A stretch of 64,000 nt of DNA from Aliiglaciecola lipolytica. Lineage in GTDB: Bacteria > Pseudomonadota > Gammaproteobacteria > Enterobacterales > Alteromonadaceae. Both the position numbers and the translations under genes were made by a program. Positions 1 to 8,624 of the stretch are shown one piece after another; position 1 is the stretch's first letter; each line of letters starts with the position of its first letter. Under the pieces are notes generated by a model. It did no database searches. It saw nothing but the letters and a program-made list of their open reading frames with translations, and had not been told where the DNA came from. The stretch covers positions 374,241 through 438,240 of the forward strand of contig NZ_JAHKPT010000035.1 of assembly GCF_018860635.1 (NCBI RefSeq). Reading direction: 5' to 3'.

Positions 1-602
1 TTTTTTTCAGTAAAGATGATGCAACAAATACGTTTTCGCCAGTATGTTTATACGGTATTAACAAGGATGAAAATTTATTCTTGGTAAATCAACAGTGGCA
101 AGCGAACTATATTCCTTTAACTATGCAACGTTTGCCTTTTTACATTGCCACTCAAAATACCACGCAAGACGGTGTAGCTACTCAAGAGTATGTGATCAGT
201 ATTGATCTCGACTCGCCAAAAATATCGACAGAACAGGGCATTGATTTATTCTTAGAGCATGGAGGTAATAGCGAATACCTCGAAAAAGTGGTCACTGTGC
301 TTGATAACCTTCATCATGGCTTACAAGAAAACCAACCATTTATTAAAACGCTGATTAAACATGGTCTACTTGAATCAGTTACCTTAGAACTTGATTTAGT
401 CAATGGTGTAAAACATAGCTTATTGGGTTTTTATACCATAAACGAAGATACGCTTGAGCAGCTAAGTCATGATGTAATTGCCCAGCTGCATTCACAAGGT
501 TATTTAGCACAAATTTATATGGTAATCGCTTCACAAGTGCATATTCGTGATTTAGTGGCACTTAAAAATGCGCAGCTGGTATCACAAAAGATCGCCGTAT
601 AG
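1..602 (+). CDS. SapC family protein (5'-partial)
   Basis: The reading frame is open from the first base of the window, so the gene begins upstream and only its C-terminal about 199 residues are present. The visible start (FFSKDDATNTFSPVCLYGI, then NKDENLFL) aligns well with the middle of the second SapC protein at 33636-34370 (FFRRKETSGYYAICILGFDKNENLFL), which supports both the family call and the truncation. SapC (PF07277) is named from Campylobacter S-layer loci. In Alteromonadales and Caulobacter-type bacteria it recurs beside TonB receptors and flavin halogenases, with unknown biochemical role. The next gene, a cupin-like protein, starts 12 bases downstream, which suggests one operon. 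An in-frame ATG-less start at position 81 (ttg) would cut into the conserved region and is not credible. Confidence 0.85.
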   Translation, partial: FFSKDDATNTFSPVCLYGINKDENLFLVNQQWQANYIPLTMQRLPFYIATQNTTQDGVATQEYVISIDLDSPKISTEQGIDLFLEHGGNSEYLEKVVTVLDNLHHGLQENQPFIKTLIKHGLLESVTLELDLVNGVKHSLLGFYTINEDTLEQLSHDVIAQLHSQGYLAQIYMVIASQVHIRDLVALKNAQLVSQKIAV

Positions 603-614
603 AAGTGTATTGCT

Positions 615-1625
615 ATGGCAAATTGTGTAGAAAGCTTTCAAACAATCTCGGGCCTAACACCTGATACCTTACCCGCAAAGTTATTAAACTCCGCAGTGCC
701 AATCGTGTTAAAAGGCTTTGTCAGTGAGTGGCCTTTAGTGAGAGCAGGGCAGATATCAGATAACACTGCAATTGATTATTTACAGCAGTTTTATCAGGGT
801 TTTTTAGTAAACACTTGTACGATCCCAGCGGATCAACATGGTGTGATTTCGTATAACAGCGATATGACAAGTTTTAACTTTGCTAATAAGCAGGCTGCAT
901 TCATCGATGTTCTTAAGCAAATAGTTGATACTGCAAATCAGCCTGTAGCCGAAACTATATATATAGGCTCCACCAGTATTGCCCAGTGTTTACCTAAACT
1001 CGTTGATTTATGTTCTGTCGCGCCATTAAATCAAGGCTGCTTATTTAATTTATGGGCTGGTGGCAAAGTAACTGTGCCTGCGCATTATGATGTAGCGCAA
1101 AATTTAGCATGCTGCGTTACCGGTAAAAGACGTTTTACGTTATTCGCACCAGAGCAAATTGAGAACTTATATATTGGCCCATTGGATAGAGCCCCTGGTG
1201 GTCAACCTATTAGTTTAACGACAACAAAGAATCTTGATGATACGCAATTTCCAAAATTTAAAGATGCACTAAAAACCGCATATATAGTCGACCTTGAACC
1301 GGGTGATGCACTTATTCTACCTAGTATGTGGTGGCATCAAGTAGAAGGACTTGGCACATTAAATATACTGTTTAATTATTGGTTTAAAAATACCCCTGCT
1401 TTTTATGGCCAACCCAGAAACGCATTACATCATGCCATTTTAAGTATACGTAATTTACCTAAACATGAACGCACCGCATGGCAGCAGTTGTTTAATTATT
1501 ACGTATTTTCTGAAAACGAATTTACACATATTCCAGAGCATGCACAAACCTTGTTAGCAAGCCCGATGGATGAGCTGACTGCGCGAAAATTAAGAGCTGA
1601 ATTACAAAATAAATTAAGACGTTAA
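615..1625 (+). CDS. Cupin-like (JmjC-type, Cupin_8) domain protein
   Basis: A 336-residue cytosolic protein of the Cupin_8/JmjC-like family, whose known members are Fe(II)/2-oxoglutarate oxygenases, often protein hydroxylases. A metal-binding pair is visible at His157-x-Asp159 (in HYDVAQN), with a likely third ligand His241 in the conserved WWHQVE stretch. The LACCVTGKRRFTLFAP region between them is typical of the family. It is closely related to the protein at 34380-35405, including shared GPL..PGGQ and YW..TP motifs. It lies between SapC and a flavin-dependent halogenase in a tight operon. The substrate is unknown. Neighbouring oxygenases make a tailoring role on a protein or aromatic compound plausible, but this is inference. 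Confidence 0.85.
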   Translation: MANCVESFQTISGLTPDTLPAKLLNSAVPIVLKGFVSEWPLVRAGQISDNTAIDYLQQFYQGFLVNTCTIPADQHGVISYNSDMTSFNFANKQAAFIDVLKQIVDTANQPVAETIYIGSTSIAQCLPKLVDLCSVAPLNQGCLFNLWAGGKVTVPAHYDVAQNLACCVTGKRRFTLFAPEQIENLYIGPLDRAPGGQPISLTTTKNLDDTQFPKFKDALKTAYIVDLEPGDALILPSMWWHQVEGLGTLNILFNYWFKNTPAFYGQPRNALHHAILSIRNLPKHERTAWQQLFNYYVFSENEFTHIPEHAQTLLASPMDELTARKLRAELQNKLRR

Positions 1626-1647
1626 GCGAGTAGGTAGGTACAGAATC

Positions 1648-3132
1648 ATGAATCAAAATGCGATAAAAAAAATAGTCATAGCCGGGGGAGGGACCGCTGG
1701 TTGGATGTGTTGTGCTGCAATAGCAAAATTGTTGGGTAAAAATATTGAAGTCAGCTTAATTGAGTCTGATTTAATTCCCACCGTTGGAGTTGGTGAGTCA
1801 ACCATTCCGACTTTGCATATCTTTCATGACTTACTAAAAATTAGTGAATCAGAATTCATGGCAGCCACCAATGCTACATTTAAGTTAGGTATTTCGTTTG
1901 AAGGCTGGAAGCAAGAGCAGCAAAACTATTTTCATTCATTTGGTTATGTAGGACAAGGATGCTGGGCTGCCGGTTTTCAGCACTTTTGGCTAAAGGGAAT
2001 GCAACAAGGGGTTGCAGCAGACATTGGCGACTATTGCACTGAGCACTTAGCAAGCCGTTTGGGGAAATTTGCCGTTGTGCCTAATCAAGATCGTAAGCAC
2101 GCTTATCAGCTAGATGCTGGACTATACGCTAAGTTTTTACGCAATTTTGCTGAGCAACACGGTGCTAAACGTATAGAAGGCATGATCAACTCAGTTAACT
2201 TAGAGCCTAGTAATGGCTTTATTAAATCGCTAACGTTAGGTGATGGAAACGTCATTGAGGGTGATTTGTTTATTGATTGCACCGGTTTTAAAGGGTTACT
2301 AATAGAGCAAGCATTGCATACCGGATACGAAGATTGGGGCCACTGGTTACCGAGCGATAGCGCCGTTGCTGTGCAAACAGAATTAGTAAACCATCCAGTA
2401 CCATATACACGAGCTATGGCGCATAAGTGCGGCTGGCAGTGGCAAATACCGCTACAAAATCGCCGTGGTAATGGCTTGGTTTTTTGCAGTAAATACATGA
2501 GCGATGAAGAGGCAAAAACAGCATTACTAAACAATGTTGAAGGTAACCTAATCAATGAACCTCGTGTTATAAAATATCGTACGGGAACACGGCGTAAGCA
2601 TTGGAACAAAAACTGTGTTGCTATTGGTTTATCCAGCGGATTTATAGAGCCACTAGAGTCAACCAGTATTCATTTAATTCAACAAAGTATTGTTAGATTA
2701 ATGCAAAACATGCCCACCAAAGCAATAGAATCAAGCTATCAAGATGACTTCAACAACAAAATGCGTTTTGAAGCTGAGAATATTCGTGATTTTATCGTGC
2801 TGCATTACCATGTCACGCAACGCAACGACAGTGACTTTTGGCGTTACTGTAAGAATATGTCAATCCCTGAGTCACTTGCTAAACGTATTGAACTATTTTT
2901 ACAAAGTGGGCATGTCTATAAAGCCGAGCAAGAACTCTTTGGTGAGGCATCGTGGTTACAAGTGATGTTAGGACAAGGTTTAATGCCACAAAATTATCAC
3001 CCAATAGTTGATAGTATGAGTGATGAGGAGCTAAAACACTTTTTACAATCAATTAAAAATCACGTTGCTAAAAAAGCAAATAGCCTACCAAATCATATTG
3101 ATTTTATTAATCATTATTGCAAATCTAGGTAA
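1648..3132 (+). CDS. Flavin-dependent tryptophan halogenase family protein
   Basis: A 494-residue member of PF04820. The N-terminus carries the FAD-binding dinucleotide fold (IVIAGGGTAGWMCCAAIA). The family's diagnostic WxWxIP motif is present as WQWQIP, the catalytic lysine region as ATFKLGI, and the conserved glutamate region as GFIEPLESTSIHL. In characterised members, FADH2 and oxygen make hypohalous acid, which is delivered through the lysine to an aromatic substrate. The true substrate here is unknown. Such genes beside TonB receptors and SapC are widespread in xylan and glucan loci. It follows the cupin gene by 22 bases and precedes the DUF6445 gene by 5, so co-transcription is likely. 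A paralogue lies at 35450-36922. Confidence 0.9.
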   Translation: MNQNAIKKIVIAGGGTAGWMCCAAIAKLLGKNIEVSLIESDLIPTVGVGESTIPTLHIFHDLLKISESEFMAATNATFKLGISFEGWKQEQQNYFHSFGYVGQGCWAAGFQHFWLKGMQQGVAADIGDYCTEHLASRLGKFAVVPNQDRKHAYQLDAGLYAKFLRNFAEQHGAKRIEGMINSVNLEPSNGFIKSLTLGDGNVIEGDLFIDCTGFKGLLIEQALHTGYEDWGHWLPSDSAVAVQTELVNHPVPYTRAMAHKCGWQWQIPLQNRRGNGLVFCSKYMSDEEAKTALLNNVEGNLINEPRVIKYRTGTRRKHWNKNCVAIGLSSGFIEPLESTSIHLIQQSIVRLMQNMPTKAIESSYQDDFNNKMRFEAENIRDFIVLHYHVTQRNDSDFWRYCKNMSIPESLAKRIELFLQSGHVYKAEQELFGEASWLQVMLGQGLMPQNYHPIVDSMSDEELKHFLQSIKNHVAKKANSLPNHIDFINHYCKSR

Positions 3133-3137
3133 GTATT

Positions 3138-3839
3138 ATGTTAGCGCTTGGCAATTATATTCAGCCTCAATATGAGTTTATAGGGCAAGAACAAACCCCC
3201 ATTATTATTATTGACAATTACTTAAGTGAGCCGCAGTTAGTTATAAATTTAGCGCAAAACCACAGTGAGTTTAAACCTGATACAGTGACTCAGTATCCTG
3301 GTTTGCGTATGCCACTGCCAAAGCAATATGTGGTTGATTACTTAAAACCCCTTATACAAGGGTTTTATAAAGTATTTAAAATTGGGCAAACACTAATGCC
3401 ACGTCCAAAAGACAACTGCTTGTCGTTAATTACCAAAACACCAGAACAGTTATCAGCAGTACAAACCTTGCCACATTTTGATACCAATGACCCTAACTTA
3501 ATTGCGATAATTCACTACCTTGGTGAAGGAGCGCATGGCGGCACAGGTTTTTTCAGGCATAAAAAAACCGAGTTTGAAACAATAAACTCGCACCGAAAAC
3601 ACATCTATTTAACCCATGCGCAAAATTACCTTATAAACAACAGTCATGCCAAACCAGCGTATTGCACCGCACAGCACAGTGAATTTGAGTGTTATAAGAG
3701 CATACCTTATAAACCTAACCGTCTTATTGTATTTCCGGGTTACTTGTTGCATTCAAGTTTGCTCGATAACACGACCGATATTTCATCATGCCCACAAACA
3801 GGCCGCTTAACTGCCAATATGTTTGTGCACTTTAAATAG
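3138..3839 (+). CDS. DUF6445 family protein, putative 2OG-Fe(II)-like oxygenase
   Basis: A 233-residue protein without signal peptide or membrane segment. It matches my recollection of DUF6445, a family that sits next to SapC and halogenase genes. A possible iron-binding facial triad is visible: HFD in LPHFDTNDPN near residue 115, and a distal His in GYLLHSSLL near 203. An Arg near 223 (TGRLTANMF) is placed like a 2-oxoglutarate-binding residue. The reaction is unknown. The gene starts 5 bases after the halogenase stop. The second SapC/cupin/halogenase set in this window has no DUF6445 partner, so the protein is an optional addition to the module. Confidence 0.75.
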   Translation: MLALGNYIQPQYEFIGQEQTPIIIIDNYLSEPQLVINLAQNHSEFKPDTVTQYPGLRMPLPKQYVVDYLKPLIQGFYKVFKIGQTLMPRPKDNCLSLITKTPEQLSAVQTLPHFDTNDPNLIAIIHYLGEGAHGGTGFFRHKKTEFETINSHRKHIYLTHAQNYLINNSHAKPAYCTAQHSEFECYKSIPYKPNRLIVFPGYLLHSSLLDNTTDISSCPQTGRLTANMFVHFK

Positions 3840-3846
3840 GAATTCT

Positions 3847-4662
3847 ATGTTTAGTCATGTATATAAACTTGGGCTATTAAGCTTTGTTTTGTTAGCTCAG
3901 AGTGTTGTAACGGCGCAAAATAGCTTTGCTACCGGTTTTGATAATCTCCCTAAAAAACAATTTAACGTACTCTTGTTTACCAAAACGACTGGTTGGCACC
4001 ATAAATCACAAACTCAAGGGGTTCAGGCGCTTGAACGTTTAGCCGATAAGCACTTTTTTAATTTAATATGGCATGAAGAAAGCCATTATTTTAATGATGA
4101 CTACTTAAACAATGTGGATGTAGTGGTCTTTTTATCAACCACGGGCGATATTTTAAACCTAAAAGAGCAAGCCGCGTTTGAGCGATTTATAAGAGCAGGT
4201 AAAGGCTTTGTTGGTATTCATAGCGCGTCAGATACTGAATACGATTGGCAGTGGTATCAAAAGCTGGTGGGACGCACCTTTAATATTCATCCAGTTGTGC
4301 AAACCGCTGTGTTAAGCAAAGTACCTAATAATAACTTTATTGGCTTAAACCACATGCCGCAAAAAATGTTATGGACTGACGAGTGGTATGAGTTTGGCCC
4401 AGAGCTAACTAAGTTAAACTATTTACTTACGGTTGATGAGCAAAGTTACAACCCAAATGCCGATTGGGGTAATGACAAAACAGGTTCGGGTATGGGGGGT
4501 AGACACCCCATCTCATGGTATCACAATTACGATGGCGGTCGCTCATTTTATACAGCCCTTGGGCATACCAATGCAGTGTATAAAAGTGAGTTTTTAACCG
4601 AGCATATTTATGGCGGTATTTATTGGGCTGCAACCGGTAAGGGGGTGAAAACAAGTAACTAA
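3847..4662 (+). CDS. Secreted ThuA-like domain protein
   Basis: The start at the ATG preceded by TAGGAATTCT is preferred over an in-frame ATG at 3823, which would lie inside the DUF6445 gene. The protein begins MFSHVYKLGLLSFVLLAQSV, followed by VTAQ, a good Sec signal peptide. The mature part (about 250 residues) is a ThuA-like domain (PF06283): LLFTKTTGWHHKSQ, DVVVFLSTTGDILN, GFVGIHSASDTEYDW, and a C-terminal GRSFYTALGHT. The fold is glutamine-amidotransferase-like. Its exact chemistry in glycan loci is unsettled, with roles proposed in disaccharide or keto-sugar turnover. It is last in the SapC-cupin-halogenase-DUF6445 run and converges on the lactonase gene. Confidence 0.85.
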   Translation: MFSHVYKLGLLSFVLLAQSVVTAQNSFATGFDNLPKKQFNVLLFTKTTGWHHKSQTQGVQALERLADKHFFNLIWHEESHYFNDDYLNNVDVVVFLSTTGDILNLKEQAAFERFIRAGKGFVGIHSASDTEYDWQWYQKLVGRTFNIHPVVQTAVLSKVPNNNFIGLNHMPQKMLWTDEWYEFGPELTKLNYLLTVDEQSYNPNADWGNDKTGSGMGGRHPISWYHNYDGGRSFYTALGHTNAVYKSEFLTEHIYGGIYWAATGKGVKTSN

Positions 4663-4665
4663 AAA

Positions 4666-4685
4666 TAGGGAGTATTCACTCCCTA
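4666..4685. terminator. Hairpin between converging ThuA and lactonase genes
   Basis: An 8-bp perfect stem (TAGGGAGT / ACTCCCTA) with a 4-base loop lies between the converging 3' ends at 4662 and 4721. An A-run on its left side gives a U-tract on the minus-strand transcript, so it terminates the lactonase gene best and may act in both directions. Confidence 0.65.
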
Positions 4686-4720
4686 ACTGAAATTAACTAT
4701 TATCGCATTTACATGGTAGT

Positions 4721-5695
4721 TTAATTGTTTAACCCAGGTATTTTTACATCCAGTGTAAACAACCCCTTAGCTGTGGTGATTAGTAAAGTTTTGCGATCTG
4801 TACCACCAAATGCAAGGTTAGTCACATTCGGGCCAATTTCAATCTTATCGATCCAGCTGCCGCTGGGTGAGTAAATATTAATAACGCCTTTACTGTGGCT
4901 GCTTACGTAAATATTACCAGCGCAATCTACTTTTATACCATCGGGAGAGGTTACTTTTATAAAGTCTTCCCGCGGCGAAATCTCACTGTGTTCATTAATT
5001 GTGTATTTACTTACTCGGTTACTAAAATCGCCGATATACAAGGTTTGTTGATCGGGGGAGAGTGCAACTCCGTTGGGTTTTTCAAGGCTTGCGTCAACTA
5101 AACTAATTTCACCAGTACTGCTTAGTTTATAAACACCTGTGTAAGGCATTTGTTGTGTGCGTTCACCTAATTGCCAATTAGGATCAGTAAAATAAATATC
5201 ACCATTTTTATGCATGGTCATATCGTTAGGGGAGTTAAAACTCAAGCCATTAAACTTATTAACTACCACCGTATTTGTTTTAGTTTTTATATTGATTTTA
5301 GCAAGCGACTGCGAGTTGTGATTAAGGTTATATAAAATCTCGCCCTTGGCGTATAGGCCATTGCTACCACTGTGCTTTAAATAAGTGGTAATGGTATTAG
5401 GCAAAACTAATTTATAAATGGTCGAGTCCGGGCCAAATGCTTGCGAGCTGGCAAAGTTCATTTCTGAAAAATAAAACGCATTATCTTGGCTTGACCACGT
5501 TGGTCCCTCTAAAAACAGAAACTTGTCACTAACAAGAGTTGGCCTTGAGTCAGTTATTATGGGTGACTGTCCATTTGTTTGGCATTGCGATGTATTTAGT
5601 ACAGGTGAATCATGAGGTTGTTGGGCTAATGCAGCTTGATGAAAAGAGAGCATTAAAACGACGAAGCTTAGTTCTTTTTTTGGTATTTTTAGCAT
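4721..5695 (-). CDS. Secreted SMP-30/gluconolactonase-type lactonase
   Basis: A 324-residue six-bladed propeller protein of the SMP-30/gluconolactonase/LRE family. An N-terminal signal peptide (MLKIPKKELSFVVLMLSFHQ, then AALAQ) predicts a periplasmic location. Family motifs are visible: FLEGPTW (metal Glu), SPNDMTMHKNGDIYFTDPNW (Asn/Asp metal and substrate site), PNGVALSPDQQTLYIGD and SPDGIKVDCAGNIYVS. These enzymes open sugar lactones with a divalent metal. Because it is divergent from a GH10 xylanase, xylono- or uronolactone is a reasonable substrate guess, not demonstrated. It shares the 117-bp promoter region, with its ATAGTC palindrome, with the xylanase. Confidence 0.85.
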   Translation of the reverse strand: MLKIPKKELSFVVLMLSFHQAALAQQPHDSPVLNTSQCQTNGQSPIITDSRPTLVSDKFLFLEGPTWSSQDNAFYFSEMNFASSQAFGPDSTIYKLVLPNTITTYLKHSGSNGLYAKGEILYNLNHNSQSLAKINIKTKTNTVVVNKFNGLSFNSPNDMTMHKNGDIYFTDPNWQLGERTQQMPYTGVYKLSSTGEISLVDASLEKPNGVALSPDQQTLYIGDFSNRVSKYTINEHSEISPREDFIKVTSPDGIKVDCAGNIYVSSHSKGVINIYSPSGSWIDKIEIGPNVTNLAFGGTDRKTLLITTAKGLFTLDVKIPGLNN

Positions 5696-5731
5696 AGATG
5701 ATAACTCGCTGTTGCTTAACGTATAACTAAA

Positions 5732-5748
5732 ATAGTCCTTTTGACTAT
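5732..5748. promoter_or_regulatory. Palindrome ATAGTC-N5-GACTAT in xylanase/lactonase promoter
   Basis: The sequence ATAGTCCTTTTGACTAT has perfect 6-base arms and a 5-base spacer. It sits in the divergent region between the lactonase and the GH10 gene, about 65 bases before the xylanase start. A matching element in inverted orientation precedes the GH10 gene at 42549. The binding protein is unknown and the operator role is inferred from symmetry and recurrence. Confidence 0.5.
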
Positions 5749-5812
5749 AACATTTATTTTTTTCGTTGTATGATATTTATCGAAAGTAATAACGAATCAA
5801 CGGAGCACTCAT

Positions 5813-6946
5813 ATGTATAAGAAACTCATACTCCCACTACTTTTGCTTATCGGGCCTTGGTGCGTAAACGCCCAAACAGATGTTGAACTTAAAAAGGCCT
5901 TTGCCGACGCGTTTAAAATAGGTGTTGCCGTAAACCAAGACATAGTGACAGGTAAAAACGCTGCCGCACAGTCTATTATTGCCAAGCAATTTAATACCGT
6001 TACCCTTGAAAATGCCATGAAAGCAGAAGTAATTTATCCAGAAAAAGGGCAAGTAGATTTTAGTGGTGCGGATGCGTTTATAGATTTTGCCAAGCAAAAT
6101 AATATGTTTACCGTAGGCCACACCTTAGTGTGGCATAACCAAACACCTGATTGGTTTTTTACAAATAGCAAAAACGAGCCAAATACTCCAGCACAGCAGT
6201 TAGAGCAAATGCGTAAACATATAGAGTTGGTAGCAGGGCGCTACAAAAACAAAGTAGATGCGTGGGATGTAGTAAACGAAGTCATCGCTGATGACGGCTC
6301 TTATCGCCCAACTGTGTGGGTTAACCGCGTAGGCGATGGCGATACTATGGTAAAAGCCGCGTTTAAATACGCCCAGCAGTATTCACCGAATACTGAGCTT
6401 TACTACAACGACTTTAATGCATGGCGACCAGAAAAAAGAGACGGCATTATTCGGATGATCAAAATGCTGCAAAAAGAAGGTATTCGTATTGATGGCGTTG
6501 GCATACAAGCACACTGGGGACTTAACTTCCCAAAAATGGAATACATTGAACAAGCCATTGAGGCATACGCTGCACTGGGTATAAAAGTGATGATCACCGA
6601 GCTTGATATAGACGTGCTGCCTTTAACAAAAGAAGGGCAAATTACTGGCAGCGATATGATGAAGCCACAGTTTCAGCTAGAAGAATTTGAAACTTACCTC
6701 GACCCATACAAAAAAGGTTTACCCAGCGACGTAGCAGCGCAATTAAACGACCGTTATAAATCGTTATTTGAACTGTTTTACGCAAAACGCGACAAGATTG
6801 ACCGCGTGACTTTTTGGGGCCTACACGATGGCATGTCATGGAAAAACGATTACCCTATCCCAAACAGAACAAACTACCCATTACTCTGGGACCGTAATTT
6901 AAGCCCTAAGCCGATTATTAAAACGATTATCGATGTTAGTCGCTAA
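5813..6946 (+). CDS. GH10 endo-1,4-beta-xylanase, secreted
   Basis: A 377-residue single-domain glycoside hydrolase family 10 enzyme. The signal peptide is MYKKLILPLLLLIGPWCVNA, with cleavage before QT. The acid/base Glu is about residue 156 (WDVVNEVIADDG) and the nucleophile about residue 263 (MITELDID). Other GH10 marks are HTLVWHNQTPDWF, YYNDFN, GVGIQAHW and FWGLHDGMSW. GH10 enzymes hydrolyse the beta-1,4-xylan backbone, retaining configuration; compact ones without binding modules often work on xylo-oligosaccharides in the periplasm. The start follows AACGGAGCACTCAT, a clear ribosome site. It is close to the GH10 at 42549-43700 (same EEFETYL/FNPYP region and C-terminal layout). Confidence 0.95.
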   Translation: MYKKLILPLLLLIGPWCVNAQTDVELKKAFADAFKIGVAVNQDIVTGKNAAAQSIIAKQFNTVTLENAMKAEVIYPEKGQVDFSGADAFIDFAKQNNMFTVGHTLVWHNQTPDWFFTNSKNEPNTPAQQLEQMRKHIELVAGRYKNKVDAWDVVNEVIADDGSYRPTVWVNRVGDGDTMVKAAFKYAQQYSPNTELYYNDFNAWRPEKRDGIIRMIKMLQKEGIRIDGVGIQAHWGLNFPKMEYIEQAIEAYAALGIKVMITELDIDVLPLTKEGQITGSDMMKPQFQLEEFETYLDPYKKGLPSDVAAQLNDRYKSLFELFYAKRDKIDRVTFWGLHDGMSWKNDYPIPNRTNYPLLWDRNLSPKPIIKTIIDVSR

Positions 6947-6962
6947 ATCTCTGTGTAGGTTA

Positions 6963-6996
6963 AAGCCGAGTATGTTTTTCATGCTCGGCTTTTTTG
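6963..6996 (+). terminator. Rho-independent terminator of GH10 gene
   Basis: A 12-bp stem with one G-T pair (AAGCCGAGTATG / CATGCTCGGCTT), a T5 loop and a following T-run lies 16 bases after the xylanase stop. It is a classical intrinsic terminator. Confidence 0.9.
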
Positions 6997-7229
6997 TGTT
7001 TGGTCGGTTTGTCACAAAGAGAAATGAATCAGAAGTGCCTAATGATTTTATTGCTTCATAAAAGTAAGAAAGTGATGAAGTGGCGATTCAGTTTTTTTGG
7101 TAAGCGAGCCATCTGCATCTATGGTTTAACATCAATGGTAACCTTATAATCGGCGAGCTAGCTGTTGAGCAAGAAAATAACCAGTGGAAAGTAAGCCTGC
7201 TGAAGCGATTATATTAACCACTTAGAGCC

Positions 7230-7602
7230 CACTTTATTTATCCAAACAATGTATGCCGGTGCAAATGGTTTTTTACTAAAAGAATTTGATGCAGGGAAGC
7301 TTGAAACGGCCATTGACATTATGTTCAATGGGGGCATGTTAGTCGCACCTGTATTGTTAAACCAATTAATTAAGTCATGAACAGCTTAATACCTTTGCTG
7401 ATCCTGATATTGAGTCATTAAGTAAAAGGGAGCGGGCAATCTCAAAGTTGATCGTTGGTGGATATTCAAACAAGAAAATGGCTGAAACAGTTTTTTAGCT
7501 GAAGGTACGGTTAAAAACCATGTTTCGAATATACTGGCTAAACTGAATATCCGAGATTGAACCCGTGCAGCGCTTAAAGCCCTCAGTACAAAATTGATTT
7601 AA
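7230..7602 (+). pseudogene. Decayed LuxR/NarL-type response regulator
   Basis: Translated in pieces, this stretch gives the end of a receiver domain (MYAGANGFLLKEFDAGKLET, then AIDIMFNGGMLVAP) and a degraded LuxR HTH (GTVKNHVSNILAKLNIRD, then TRAALKALSTKLI). They are interrupted by stops (after LIKS; after ETVF; before TRAAL) and frame changes. The HTH pattern of LSKRE..ILKLIVGGYSNKKMAE is recognisable when frames are joined. No start or intact phosphoacceptor domain is found upstream. It is a dead gene. The preceding bases 6997-7229 carry only short, unrecognised open stretches and probably more of the same debris. Confidence 0.75.
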
Positions 7603-7689
7603 TCTACCTAAACCGGTTAGAGGGTAATTCCTTTTCTTTTTGTGCAGGGGCTTTTTTGTCATTTTATGATCGCTAGTGGTTGTGAGTTT

Positions 7690-7977
7690 TTACTTTGCCA
7701 GTTTGAACGTTTCTACCTTTTTTGACTCTATCCAGTCAGTTGTTTTCTGATTAAAACTTTTGAAGTGACTCGTCATTAAATGTTGCTCAAATGCTTTGGC
7801 TGACTCGTAGATTTCATACAAAAATACTTCATTGTTGTTTTCTTTGCTCGTGCACACATCAAAGTAATGACATTCAGATTCTAGATCTAAAGAATCTTTC
7901 GCTTGTTTATTTACGGCTTCCATAAATTGAGCTTGGAAAGTGTCTTTAACAATGAATTTTACGGTAACTACAAACAT
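7690..7977 (-). CDS. Antibiotic biosynthesis monooxygenase (ABM/YgiN-like) domain protein
   Basis: A 95-residue single ferredoxin-like alpha/beta-barrel protein. Its pattern is typical of PF03992: MFVVTVKFIVKD at the first strand, a mid-protein E-S-ECHYFDVC strand, and FLYEIYESAKAFEQHLMTSH (the conserved E-x-W/Y...H segment). Members include quinol monooxygenases and small-molecule mutarotase-like proteins, so the reaction cannot be assigned. It starts 8 bases downstream of the OtnC-like gene on the same strand and is probably the last gene of the acid-sugar kinase operon. There it may handle a reactive intermediate (inference). Confidence 0.75.
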   Translation of the reverse strand: MFVVTVKFIVKDTFQAQFMEAVNKQAKDSLDLESECHYFDVCTSKENNNEVFLYEIYESAKAFEQHLMTSHFKSFNQKTTDWIESKKVETFKLAK

Positions 7978-7985
7978 AAATTTCC

Positions 7986-8624
7986 TTAAGGTTTAGTGTT
8001 CTGTTTTAGGTGACTTATTTGGCTGTCGGTCAGTAGACGAGGCTGTTTGTTACTAAGCATAAAGGCCAACTTACAGCTTTCTTCCAATTCTTCCATCCCA
8101 TAGACACAGGCATCAATAGTTTGGGCAGATACAATCGGTCCATGGTTAGCCATGATGACGCCCGCATGCTTTGTTGCGACCTCGCCTACGGCGACTGCCA
8201 AACCTGCATCGCCAGGAGCAAAATAGGGCACACAAGCAATCGCCCCTAAGCGCATTGTAAGATACGGCGTATAAGTGGGAACACAGTCAGCTACATTATC
8301 TACAGGCAAACATGACCAGGCTGTTGCATAAGAGGAATGCAAATGAATTATGCAGTTGTCTTGGGGGCGTTTATCGTACATGGCCTTGTGTAAGCTAAAT
8401 TCTTTAGAAGCCTTACTGCCGCGGATCAAATTACCTTGTTGATCGATAACAGACAGCTCGTCTTCTTGTAAAAAACCAAAACACGTATTGGTCGGGGTGA
8501 TGACCCAGCCACTGTCAATGCGAACACTCATATTCGCTGAGGCGCCAGAGGTTAAGCCGCGCTCGAAAATAGAGCGGGCGTACTGGACGATTTTTTGTTT
8601 TGCGGTTTTTTCGTCTATCGACAT
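7986..8624 (-). CDS. otnC: OtnC-like class II aldolase family 3-oxo-tetronate-4-phosphate decarboxylase
   Basis: A 212-residue class II aldolase/adducin-domain protein, the usual OtnC length. Metal-binding histidines are visible in HLHSSYATAWS and in MANHGPIV, and the catalytic Glu region is SKEFSLH. OtnC decarboxylates 3-oxo-tetronate 4-phosphate to dihydroxyacetone phosphate after a DUF1537 kinase has phosphorylated the acid (established for DUF1537 pathways). The gene overlaps the kinase gene by 10 bases (8615-8624), which supports translational coupling and a shared pathway. The exact tetronate stereoisomer cannot be read from sequence. Confidence 0.8.
   Translation of the reverse strand: MSIDEKTAKQKIVQYARSIFERGLTSGASANMSVRIDSGWVITPTNTCFGFLQEDELSVIDQQGNLIRGSKASKEFSLHKAMYDKRPQDNCIIHLHSSYATAWSCLPVDNVADCVPTYTPYLTMRLGAIACVPYFAPGDAGLAVAVGEVATKHAGVIMANHGPIVSAQTIDACVYGMEELEESCKLAFMLSNKQPRLLTDSQISHLKQNTKP

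Noticed and set aside
2106-2609. 167-codon open frame on the minus strand
   Set aside because: It lies wholly inside the halogenase gene, has no family features and follows codon structure of the opposite strand.
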